From Hyphomonadaceae bacterium (GTDB lineage Bacteria; Pseudomonadota; Alphaproteobacteria; Caulobacterales; Hyphomonadaceae): 6,653 bases of DNA. Positions 1 through 5,482 of this stretch are shown one piece after another; the first letter of the stretch is position 1, and each line of letters starts with the position of its first letter. The translations under genes were made by a program, and so were the position numbers. The stretch is taken from contig JAUYSA010000472.1 in assembly GCA_030696545.1 (NCBI GenBank), forward strand, positions 1 through 6,653, read 5' to 3'. The notes beneath the pieces are model-generated. The model ran no database searches, had not been told where the DNA came from, and saw only the letters and a program-made list of their open reading frames with translations.

Positions 1-10
1 CTTCGGCGGT

Positions 11-41
11 GGAGGCAAGGCAACGGTGGTGGGTTGCCTCC
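11..41. repeat. Inverted repeat, 8-base arms
   Basis: GGAGGCAA at 11-18 is the exact reverse complement of TTGCCTCC at 34-41, with a 15-base loop. A second pairing, GGCAAC (19-24) with GTTGCC (33-38), competes with it. The window opens on CTTCGGCGGTGG, which looks like the right half of another hairpin cut by the edge. This is the outer end of the intergenic hairpin cluster that runs to position 218; no gene is visible in that stretch. Confidence 0.5.
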
Positions 42-50
42 CCATGCCCA

Positions 51-106
51 CCCGATCGCTTTGCGATCGGGCGATTTCAAAGTGGCCGGATCGCAAAGCG
101 ATCCGG
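51..106. repeat. Pair of triloop hairpins in opposite orientation
   Basis: Two perfect 9-bp hairpins lie 14 bases apart. The first is CCCGATCGC / TTT / GCGATCGGG (51-71). The second is CCGGATCGC / AAA / GCGATCCGG (86-106). Their 15-base cores, GATCGCTTTGCGATC and GATCGCAAAGCGATC, are exact reverse complements, so this is one unit present twice head to head. That is the layout of REP/BIME-type intergenic elements. Either strand could fold as RNA or as extruded DNA. No adjoining transposase gene is seen. Confidence 0.8.
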
Positions 107-110
107 TGGA

Positions 111-152
111 GGGGGAGGTGGATCGCTTGCGAAGCAAGCGAGACGGAGGGGG
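111..152 (+). repeat. Composite intergenic repeat, short form
   Basis: This 42-base unit consists of GGGGGAGGTGGATC (111-124), a short core (125-139) and GAGACGGAGGGGG (140-152). The core region forms a perfect hairpin TCGCTTGC / GAA / GCAAGCGA (123-141). Both border modules recur exactly, in inverted orientation, at 1317-1330 and 1253-1265, but there they enclose a different 51-base core. The unit is therefore a mosaic repeat with fixed borders and an exchangeable hairpin. The two copies flank the esterase gene. Confidence 0.75.
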
Positions 153-178
153 ATGGGGCGGTGGGCGTGGCCCCTGGG

Positions 179-210
179 TTCCTGCTCACGCGCGTTGCGC
201 GTGTCCGGAA
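179..210 (-). terminator. Hairpin just downstream of the esterase, possible terminator
   Basis: The inner stem is perfect: CACGCGC / GTT / GCGCGTG (187-203). Outer bases TTCC (179-182) and GGAA (207-210) extend it imperfectly. It begins about 9 bases after the esterase stop codon on the minus strand, a natural place for a transcript end. No U tract follows, so it may instead be an mRNA-stabilising hairpin or simply another member of the repeat cluster. Confidence 0.4.
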
Positions 211-218
211 TGACACCA

Positions 219-1121
219 TTACTTCGCGATGTGGGCGGCGGACCATTGGCCGAGGCGGTTGAGGGCCTGGCGGGCTTGGGCGAGCATCGGGTAGCGGGCC
301 TGGAAGACGTGGAACATGTCGGGCCAGATTTCGAGCGTCAGGGGTACGCCGGCGGCGCCTAGGCGTTCGGCCAATGCCGTGGAATCCGACATCAGGATTT
401 CAGCTTCGCCGGTCTGGATGAAGGTGGGCGGCAGGCCGCGCAGGTCTGAATCGAGGATGGAGAGGTTGGCGCTGGCGTCGCCACCGTATTGCTTCGCGCG
501 GGTGTTCAGCATCGAGGTGGTGAGGAAGGGATCGCGTTGCGCTTTGGCGCCGTGGCTCCAGCCGCGGTTGGCGAGATCGACCCAGGGCGACAAGAGGATC
601 ATGCCAGCGGGCATGGCTACGCCCTGCTCTTTCAGTTTCATCGCGGCGGCGACGGCGAGGCCGCCGCCTGCGCTGTCGCCCGCGAGGATGATGCGGTTGG
701 GCTGCACGCCCTCGCCGAGCACGGCGCGGTAGGCGGAGACGATGTCTTCAAGGGCGGCAGGGTGGCGGTGTTCGGGGGCGAGGCGGTAATCCGGGACGAT
801 GGCCGCGATCTTTGCGGCGGCGGCGACCTGTGCGGCTAGGCCCTTGTGCGAGCGCGAGGAGCCCATGACGAAACCACCGCCATGCGCCCAGAGAATGACG
901 TGGTCGCCGCTGCAGCCCTTGGGCAGCAGGCCGAGGCAGGAGACGCCGCCGAGATCGATCTCGGACATGGTCGACATTTCGGGCAGCGGGTCGTTTTCGG
1001 CATAGGCGTCGTAGGCGCGTCGTTGCGCGGCCAAATCGGACGGATCAACGCCGTGCATGCGCCGCGAAAGCGATTCGCGGGCCTGGGCGAGTTCGCCTGG
1101 CAGGACGGAAATGGTGCTCAA
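219..1121 (-). CDS. Alpha/beta-hydrolase fold esterase (hormone-sensitive lipase family)
   Basis: This 300-residue protein is predicted to hydrolyse carboxylic esters, probably short to medium acyl chains. It has the oxyanion-hole motif HGGG (80-83), the family motif DYRLAPEH (111-118), the nucleophile elbow GDSAGG with Ser150, and a catalytic His271 in DMFHVF. The acid is less plain: the usual DPL is replaced by EIL, so Glu241 or Asp246 is the candidate. Length is normal for bacterial family IV esterases. No signal peptide is visible, so it is probably cytoplasmic. The start is TTG, supported by GGAGAG five bases upstream; the nearest upstream ATG is out of frame. The gene stands alone between two hairpin-repeat clusters, and its natural substrate cannot be told from sequence. 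Confidence 0.9.
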   Translation of the reverse strand: MSTISVLPGELAQARESLSRRMHGVDPSDLAAQRRAYDAYAENDPLPEMSTMSEIDLGGVSCLGLLPKGCSGDHVILWAHGGGFVMGSSRSHKGLAAQVAAAAKIAAIVPDYRLAPEHRHPAALEDIVSAYRAVLGEGVQPNRIILAGDSAGGGLAVAAAMKLKEQGVAMPAGMILLSPWVDLANRGWSHGAKAQRDPFLTTSMLNTRAKQYGGDASANLSILDSDLRGLPPTFIQTGEAEILMSDSTALAERLGAAGVPLTLEIWPDMFHVFQARYPMLAQARQALNRLGQWSAAHIAK

Positions 1122-1126
1122 CGCGT

Positions 1127-1132
1127 CTCTCC
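1127..1132 (-). promoter_or_regulatory. Ribosome binding site deciding a TTG start
   Basis: On the minus strand this reads GGAGAG, five bases before the TTG at 1121-1119. It is the best Shine-Dalgarno match near the gene, and it favours TTG over the internal ATG at residue 22. Confidence 0.65.
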
Positions 1133-1233
1133 ACGCAGCTCAGCCCCATGCGAGCCAAGCACAAGCGTTGCGCAAAGGCCATGCCGTTCTGGCGGCGTTA
1201 ACTGTGGTTTGGGGGCTGACCCTACGGCTACGT

Positions 1234-1252
1234 CCAGACGCGTTGCGTCTGG
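1234..1252. repeat. Triloop hairpin of the intergenic repeat cluster
   Basis: CCAGACGC / GTT / GCGTCTGG is a perfect 8-bp stem with a three-base loop. The GTT loop closed by GC on both sides is the same as in the hairpin at 187-203. It abuts the composite repeat at 1253-1330. Confidence 0.75.
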
Positions 1253-1330
1253 CCCCCTCCGTCTCAAGCCCTCGTCCTTCGAGACGGCGCTTCGCGCCTC
1301 CTCAGGATGAGGTCTTGATCCACCTCCCCC
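1253..1330 (-). repeat. Composite intergenic repeat, long form
   Basis: On the minus strand this reads GGGGGAGGTGGATC (1330-1317), a 51-base core (1316-1266), then GAGACGGAGGGGG (1265-1253). Both borders are identical to those at 111-152. The core is a long imperfect hairpin (1270-1312): the outer arms are the CCTCGTCC.../...AGGATGAGG type and the inner stem is GGCGC / TTC / GCGCC (1286-1298). Elements with this CTCGTCC-TTCGAGAC...CTCAGGATGAGG outline are familiar from many alphaproteobacterial intergenic regions. That recollection is general knowledge, not a search. Confidence 0.75.
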
Positions 1331-1347
1331 GCCTTCGGCGAGGGGGA
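1325..1347 (-). terminator. GC-rich hairpin directly after lpdA, possible terminator
   Basis: TCCCCC-GCC / TTC / GGC-GA-GGGGGA forms a 9-bp stem with a two-base bulge. It starts 3 bases after the E3 stop codon as read on the minus strand. No U-rich tract follows, so termination is a guess; protection of the mRNA 3' end is equally possible. It shares bases 1325-1330 with the composite repeat. Confidence 0.4.
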
Positions 1348-1350
1348 CAA

Positions 1351-2751
1351 TTACATCTGCATCGTCCAGCCTTCGACGCCCATGGCGGCCTGGCGGATGG
1401 CTTCCGTAAGGGTCGGGTGGGCGTGGGAGGTGCGGGCGATGTCTTCCGAGGCGGCGCCGAATTCCATGGCGATGCAGAGTTCGGCGATCATCTCGCCGAC
1501 GCCGACACCCATCAGGTGGGCGCCGAGGATGCGATCGGTGGTGGCGTCAGCGAGGATCTTAACGAAGCCATCTGTCTCGTGGTTCGTCTTGGCGCGGGAG
1601 TTGGCCGAGAACGGGAATTTGCCGGTCTTGTAGGCGACGCCTTCGGCTTTCAGCTCTTCTTCCGTTTTCCCCACCCAGGCGATTTCGGGCTTGGTGTAAA
1701 CGACGCCCGGAATGATGCCGTAGTCGACATGGCCGGCCTTGCCCGCGATGAGTTCGGCGCAGGCCGTTCCTTCGTCTTCGGCCTTGTGCGCGAGCATCGG
1801 GCCGGAGGTGACGTCGCCGACGACCCAGACGCCTTCAGCCGAAGTACGGAAGTGATCATTGGCGATCTGGCCGCGCTTGTCCGGCGTGACGCCGACGGTT
1901 TCGAGGCCGAGGCCCTGCGTGTAAGGGCGGCGGCCTATGGCGAGGAGGACAATGTCTGCGTCGAGCGATTCCGCATCGCCGCCTGCTGCGGGCTGCATCG
2001 ACAGTTTCAGTTTCGACTTCAGCTTTTCGACGCCGGTGACTTTCATGCCGAGCTTGAACTCGATGCCCTGCTTGGTGAAGACGCGCTGGGCCTGCTTGGC
2101 GATCTCGCCATCGGCGCCGGGCAGGATGCGGTCGAGGTATTCGACAACAGTGACCTCAGCTCCAAGACGCCGCCAGACGGAGCCGAGTTCGAGGCCGATG
2201 ATGCCGGCGCCGATGACGATCATCTTTTTCGGCACGGCTTTCAGCGAGAGGGCGCCGGTGGAGGAGACGACACGCTCTTCATCGACGTCGACGCCTGCGA
2301 GCGGCGTGACTTCCGAGCCGGTGGCGATGACGATGTTCTTGGTTTCAAGGACCTGATCGCCCTTGTCGCCCGTGACAACCACGCGGCCGGGGCCATCGAT
2401 GCGGCCGGCGCCGAAGAAAACCGTGACCTTGTTCTTCTTCATGATGAAGGCGACGCCTGCAGTGAGGCCGGAGACGGCGTCGGCTTTCTGTTTCAGCATG
2501 TTGTCGAGGTTCAACTTGAGGCCCGTCACCTCGATGCCGAGACCGGCGAAATCCTTGGCCGCGGTCTCGTAGAGTTCGGAGGCGTGCAGCATCGCTTTCG
2601 AGGGGATGCAGCCGACATTGAGGCAGGTGCCGCCGAGCTTGTCGCGCTTTTCGATGAGGGCGACCTTGAGGCCGAGCTGGCCGCAGCGCGTGGCGCAGTT
2701 GTAGCCGCCGGGGCCGGCGCCGATGATGACGACGTCGAAGGTCTCGCTCAT
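1351..2751 (-). CDS. lpdA: Dihydrolipoyl dehydrogenase (E3)
   Basis: This 466-residue flavoprotein reoxidises dihydrolipoyl groups on E2 subunits of 2-oxoacid dehydrogenase complexes and passes the electrons through FAD to NAD+. The FAD-binding motif GAGPGG is at 11-16. The redox disulfide Cys43/Cys48 lies in GGTCLNVGCIPSK. The NAD-binding motif GAGIIGLELG is at 181-190, the second FAD contact VGDV at 311-314, and the C-terminal catalytic pair His445/Glu450 in HPTLTE. The ATG start gives a normal N-terminus close to the FAD fold. Length and all key residues are intact. Its neighbour sucB makes it the E3 of 2-oxoglutarate dehydrogenase, though one E3 may also serve pyruvate dehydrogenase and the glycine cleavage system. 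It has its own predicted promoter at 2785-2812. Confidence 0.97.
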   Translation of the reverse strand: MSETFDVVIIGAGPGGYNCATRCGQLGLKVALIEKRDKLGGTCLNVGCIPSKAMLHASELYETAAKDFAGLGIEVTGLKLNLDNMLKQKADAVSGLTAGVAFIMKKNKVTVFFGAGRIDGPGRVVVTGDKGDQVLETKNIVIATGSEVTPLAGVDVDEERVVSSTGALSLKAVPKKMIVIGAGIIGLELGSVWRRLGAEVTVVEYLDRILPGADGEIAKQAQRVFTKQGIEFKLGMKVTGVEKLKSKLKLSMQPAAGGDAESLDADIVLLAIGRRPYTQGLGLETVGVTPDKRGQIANDHFRTSAEGVWVVGDVTSGPMLAHKAEDEGTACAELIAGKAGHVDYGIIPGVVYTKPEIAWVGKTEEELKAEGVAYKTGKFPFSANSRAKTNHETDGFVKILADATTDRILGAHLMGVGVGEMIAELCIAMEFGAASEDIARTSHAHPTLTEAIRQAAMGVEGWTMQM

Positions 2752-2784
2752 GGCAAATGTCCGTCTCAGATCGAATTTGCGCGA

Positions 2785-2812
2785 GCTATACGCGCCTCGC
2801 GCGAGGGGTCAA
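2785..2812 (-). promoter_or_regulatory. Sigma-70-like promoter for lpdA with palindromic spacer
   Basis: On the minus strand this reads TTGACC (2812-2807), a 16-base spacer, then TATAGC (2790-2785). That is five of six and four of six matches to the consensus hexamers. Transcription would start near 2778, giving a leader of about 27 bases before the ATG at 2751. The spacer holds a perfect 12-bp palindrome, CCTCGCGCGAGG (2795-2806), placed where a repressor could bind. E3 could thus be made independently of sucB. Confidence 0.6.
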
Positions 2813-2879
2813 CAAAAGGGAAGATGGGGAAGGAATTTCAGTCTGATTGCGTGGAAAACTGAGGCGTGGGTTGAGTTTG

Positions 2880-3431
2880 CTAGGTCAGCACGCCGCGGAA
2901 GGCGGCGGCCCAGACAAGTGTGGCGACAACGAGCGAGAACCAGCCGGCATTGACGGTGGAGGTGGTGGGGCGGGCGTGGTCGGCTGATTCAGCGTTGGGG
3001 GCGTGGCGGGCAGTGTGTTCGCGCCAGATGAAATAGGCGCCCTGCCCGATCACCAGCAGGGCGACGAGCCAGGCGGCCAGCGGGTGCAGCAGGATCATCG
3101 ACAGGGCGGTGACGCCGAGCACGACAGACTGGGCGGCGATCCAGCCACGGCGGGCGGCGTCGTCGCGGTCGGTCCAGCGGTCGATGGCCTGTTCCTCTAT
3201 GGTGCGTTCGGCGCGCTTCACGGGGGCGTCGATGTCGCCATAGCCGTCGTCGTCGGGTTCGTTGCTGGCCTCGAACTCTCGGCTCATGGTCTCGATCCGC
3301 GTGGTCATGCGGTCGAGCATCATCTCCATGCGGATCTGGCGATACAGCATGAAGGCGCCGAAGAGCCAGAAAAGCCCCGCGATGCGGATAATCCATCCGA
3401 GGAGGCCGTCGGAGAAGGCCTCGACGGTCAT
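2880..3431 (-). CDS. Small membrane protein of unknown function
   Basis: This is a 183-residue protein that I do not recognise as a named family. Hydrophobic segments are visible at about 10-30, 97-116, 117-136 and 163-180. Between the first and second lies a charged, cytoplasm-like stretch (31-95) with a possible short helix or coiled coil (about 31-55, rich in Met, Arg and Glu) and an acidic patch EPDDDGYGDID. There is no signal-peptide cleavage pattern, so it is likely an inner-membrane protein. The ATG lies 6 bases after the sucB stop, with only a weak upstream binding site, which suggests co-transcription and perhaps coupled translation with sucB. It sits between E2 and E3 genes, but nothing in its sequence points to a catalytic role. 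Coding confidence comes from the tight spacing and the clean membrane topology. Confidence 0.8.
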   Translation of the reverse strand: MTVEAFSDGLLGWIIRIAGLFWLFGAFMLYRQIRMEMMLDRMTTRIETMSREFEASNEPDDDGYGDIDAPVKRAERTIEEQAIDRWTDRDDAARRGWIAAQSVVLGVTALSMILLHPLAAWLVALLVIGQGAYFIWREHTARHAPNAESADHARPTTSTVNAGWFSLVVATLVWAAAFRGVLT

Positions 3432-3437
3432 GGCCGA

Positions 3438-4661
3438 TTACAGGTCGAGGAGCAGGCGCTCGGGATCTTCCAGCGCTTCCTTGACGCGAACGAGGAAGGT
3501 GACGGCTTCCTTGCCGTCGACGATGCGGTGGTCGTAGCTGAGCGCGAGGTACATCATCGGGCGGGCGATGATCTTGCCATCGACAACCACGGGCCGTTCC
3601 TCGATGCGGTGCATGCCGAGCACACCGGATTGCGGCGGGTTCAGGATGGGCGTCGACATCAGCGAGCCATAGACGCCGCCGTTCGAGATCGTGAACGTGC
3701 CGCCCTGCAGGTCGTCCATCGACAGCTTGCCATCGCGGGCAAGCGCGCCGAGGCGGCCGATCTCAGCTTCGATTTCGGCGAGGGTCATCGTGTCGGCGTC
3801 ACGCACGACAGGAACCACGAGGCCCTTGTCGGTGCCGACGGCGACCGAAACGTTGTAGAAATTCTTGTAGATGATGTCCGTGCCGTCGATCTCGGCGTTC
3901 ACGGATGGGATATCTTTCAGCGCGGCCACGACGGCGCGCACGAAGAAGCCCATGAAGCCGAGCTTCACGCCGTGCTTCTTCTCGAAGGCGTCCTTGTGAC
4001 GCTTGCGCAGCTCCATGACTTCCGACATGTCGACGTCGTTGAACGTCGTGAGCATGGCGGCGTTATTCTGCGCTTCCTTCAGGCGGCGCGCGATGGTCTG
4101 GCGCAGGCGGGTCATCTTCACGCGCTCTTCGCGCGGGCCGATTTCGCGCGGCGTATGCGGGACTTCAGCAGCAGGCGCGCGGGCGGCGGCGGGGACAGGC
4201 GTGGAGGCGACATAGGCGAGCGCGTCGCCCTTGGTGGCGCGGCCACCCTTGCCGGAGCCCGGGATGTCGGCGGGGTTCACATTGGCTTCGGCGGCGATGC
4301 GGCCGACCGAGGGGGCGACCTTGTCGGTGGCCTTTGCGGCGGGAGCAGCAGGCGCGGCGGAGGCCGAGGGCTTGGCAGCGGGGGCGGCGGCTGGTTTGGC
4401 GGCAGCGGCCGGGGCGGCGGAGGCGGTTCCGCCTTCCTGCAACGTTGCGATGATCTTGCCGATCTGGACAGTCTCGCCTTCCTTGACGAGGTGTTCGGTG
4501 ATGATGCCGGCGGCGGGAGCCGGGACTTCGATAGCGACCTTGTCCGTTTCGATCTCGGCGATCGGATCGTCCTGTTTCACGGCCTGGCCAGGTTTCACGA
4601 GCCAGTTGGCGAGCGTTCCTTCAGTGACGCTCTCGCCCATCGCGGGCACCTTGATATCCAT
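3438..4661 (-). CDS. sucB: 2-oxoglutarate dehydrogenase E2, dihydrolipoyllysine succinyltransferase
   Basis: This 407-residue core subunit transfers succinyl groups from lipoamide to CoA in the TCA cycle. Domains in order: one lipoyl domain (1-75) with the lipoyl-lysine Lys41 in ETDKVAIEVPAP; an Ala/Pro-rich flexible linker (78-113); the peripheral subunit-binding domain (about 115-151, APSVGRIAAEANVNP...), which docks E1 or E3; a second linker; and the catalytic domain (about 175-407), with His378 and Asp382 in the active-site motif DHRIVDG. The N-terminal MGESVTEGT and the C-terminal LALSYDHRIVDGKEAV are typical of OdhB/SucB rather than pyruvate E2. The ATG start is supported by GGAG at 4667-4670 with a 5-base spacer. 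The E1 gene sucA is not adjacent: a divergent regulator lies upstream instead. Confidence 0.96.
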   Translation of the reverse strand: MDIKVPAMGESVTEGTLANWLVKPGQAVKQDDPIAEIETDKVAIEVPAPAAGIITEHLVKEGETVQIGKIIATLQEGGTASAAPAAAAKPAAAPAAKPSASAAPAAPAAKATDKVAPSVGRIAAEANVNPADIPGSGKGGRATKGDALAYVASTPVPAAARAPAAEVPHTPREIGPREERVKMTRLRQTIARRLKEAQNNAAMLTTFNDVDMSEVMELRKRHKDAFEKKHGVKLGFMGFFVRAVVAALKDIPSVNAEIDGTDIIYKNFYNVSVAVGTDKGLVVPVVRDADTMTLAEIEAEIGRLGALARDGKLSMDDLQGGTFTISNGGVYGSLMSTPILNPPQSGVLGMHRIEERPVVVDGKIIARPMMYLALSYDHRIVDGKEAVTFLVRVKEALEDPERLLLDL

Positions 4662-4791
4662 GACGTCTCCAGAACGGTTTGAGTCGCCTTCCGGGCGACC
4701 GCGCGCGAGAGGGGTTTAGACCCGCTTGGGCGGCTTGGGGAGGGTAAAATCACGGGTTTCGGGTCCCGATTGCCGCGTTTTCCGATAGGTA

Positions 4792-4809
4792 GGGTTAGAA
4801 CCGGGTTAG
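4792..4809 (-). promoter_or_regulatory. Tandem half-sites, possible degenerate CtrA box
   Basis: GGGTTAG occurs at 4792-4798 and 4803-4809, an 11-base period. On the minus strand this reads CTAA-N7-CTAAC. The CtrA master-regulator consensus of alphaproteobacteria is TTAA-N7-TTAAC, so each half differs at its first base. The spacing fits exactly but the match is imperfect; another dimeric regulator could use it. Confidence 0.25.
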
Positions 4810-4926
4810 CGACAGGCCAGAACGGGATTTGGCCGTTCCCTATCGCTGGAAACTCGTTTTTCCGGGCTCAAGAGCCAGCCAAGGCCAATTCCTTGCGCGT
4901 CGCATGAGAATAAAGTCCGGCGGGGA

Positions 4927-4951
4927 GGAACTAATCCATTAGTGGCGTGTT
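4927..4951 (+). promoter_or_regulatory. EcfG-type (general stress sigma factor) promoter candidate
   Basis: GGAAC (4927-4931), 17 bases, GTT (4949-4951). The consensus for the alphaproteobacterial EcfG/SigT/RpoE2 sigma factors is GGAAC, 16-17 bases, then (C)GTT, so motif and spacing fit; the optional C is T here. The spacer contains the inverted repeat CTAAT-CC-ATTAG (4931-4942), a possible operator overlapping the -35 element. Transcription would begin roughly 90 bases before the response regulator ATG. Confidence 0.5.
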
Positions 4952-5050
4952 ATTCGTGCGCCCTCCTTATAAACAGGATCGCCTCGGTCTGACGCATCGC
5001 GCGCAGATGGGGTCTAGTGTCGCGGGTGGGCGGCGCGGAGTAGCGTACAG

Positions 5051-5416
5051 ATGGCCATTATCCTGATCGTTGAGGATGAGCTTTTCACGCGTGAAATGGC
5101 CGGCATCTGCATTGGCGACTGGGGCCATGAGGTGCTCTTTGCCGAAAGTCTCGAAGAGGGTCTGGCCATTTTGCGGTCAGATGCGCCGATCGATGCGATT
5201 TTCACGGATATCTATCTGAACAAGGCGGTTTTTGGCGGGTGCGACCTGGCGCAGGCAGCCATGGCGGCGCGGCCTGGCATTCGCGTGCTTTATACCACGG
5301 GCAATTCAGCCACCGCGAAGCTGAAGGCCATGTTCGTCGCGGGCTCTCACTTCCTCGGAAAGCCGTACACGCCAAGCCAGCTGCAGGCGTCCGTCGTCGG
5401 CATGCTCGCAGCCTGA
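5051..5416 (+). CDS. Single-domain response regulator (CheY-like receiver)
   Basis: This is a 121-residue receiver domain with no output domain. The acidic pocket is Glu8/Asp9 (VEDE), the phospho-acceptor is Asp53 (FTDIYLN), the switch Thr is in YTTG (82-83), and the conserved Lys is Lys104 in GKPY. All residues needed for phosphorylation are present. It lacks the FATGUY signature of the SdrG-type stress receivers, reading LYTTGN instead. The ATG is preceded by GGAG at 5037-5040 with a rather long 10-base spacer. It probably accepts phosphate from the kinase encoded 66 bases downstream, either as a phosphate sink or intermediate or by protein contact. An EcfG-like promoter precedes it, hinting at stress control. 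The stop TGA is in the same reading frame as the kinase. Confidence 0.93.
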   Translation: MAIILIVEDELFTREMAGICIGDWGHEVLFAESLEEGLAILRSDAPIDAIFTDIYLNKAVFGGCDLAQAAMAARPGIRVLYTTGNSATAKLKAMFVAGSHFLGKPYTPSQLQASVVGMLAA

Positions 5417-5419
5417 TCG

Positions 5420-5439
5420 GCGGCGCTTCCGGGCGCCGC
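5420..5439 (+). other. Hairpin between response regulator and kinase
   Basis: GCGGCGC (5420-5426) and GCGCCGC (5433-5439) form a perfect 7-bp stem with loop TTCCGG, starting 3 bases after the response regulator stop. No U tract follows, so an attenuator or an mRNA-processing or protection element is more likely than a full terminator. It could set the receiver-to-kinase ratio. Confidence 0.45.
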
Positions 5440-5468
5440 ACGCCTGATACCCGCCCTTCTGCAAATTC

Positions 5469-5474
5469 GAGGAG
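5469..5474 (+). promoter_or_regulatory. Strong ribosome binding site placed for a CTG start
   Basis: GAGGAG is the strongest Shine-Dalgarno match in the gap between regulator and kinase. It sits 8 bases before CTG at 5483-5485, the first plausible initiation codon in the kinase frame; no ATG, GTG or TTG lies within reach in that frame. Confidence 0.6.
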
Positions 5475-5482
5475 TACCGGCC

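Larger units (their letters stand above)
4662..5050. promoter_or_regulatory. Divergent control region between sucB and the response regulator
   Basis: These 389 bases separate two divergent genes and hold no credible ORF. Next to sucB is a small hairpin, GTCGCC / 5 bases / GGCGAC (4683-4699), that would lie in the sucB leader. A tandem GGGTTAG pair one helical turn apart is at 4792-4809. An imperfect inverted repeat, AGCGACAGG...CCTATCGCT-like, spans 4808-4847. An EcfG-like promoter is at 4927-4951 and an AT-rich TATAAA at 4968-4973. I could not identify a convincing promoter for sucB. Confidence 0.5.

Noticed and set aside
51..141. CRISPR array
   Set aside because: The repeats are short palindromes of differing sequence with irregular spacing and no spacers of constant length; they are intergenic hairpin elements.
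1057..2862. 601-residue open frame antisense to lpdA
   Set aside because: It lies opposite an intact E3 gene. Its translation is rich in Asp, Gly, Ala and Val without motifs, as expected for an antisense frame of a GC-rich gene.
3003..4682. 559-residue open frame antisense to sucB and the membrane protein
   Set aside because: Same reason: low-complexity His/Asp/Gly-rich translation opposite clear coding sequence.
4813..4838. Second EcfG-like promoter on the minus strand for sucB
   Set aside because: GGAAC is present on the minus strand (4838-4834), but the next GTT is only 11 bases away, too close for this promoter class.
4808..4847. Imperfect inverted repeat as a transcription terminator
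   Set aside because: It lies between divergent genes, where no transcript needs to end, the arms are mismatched, and no U tract follows on either strand.
4893..4916. Sigma-70 promoter TTGCGC ... TAAAGT before the response regulator
   Set aside because: The spacer is only 12 bases, too short for a functional -35/-10 pair.
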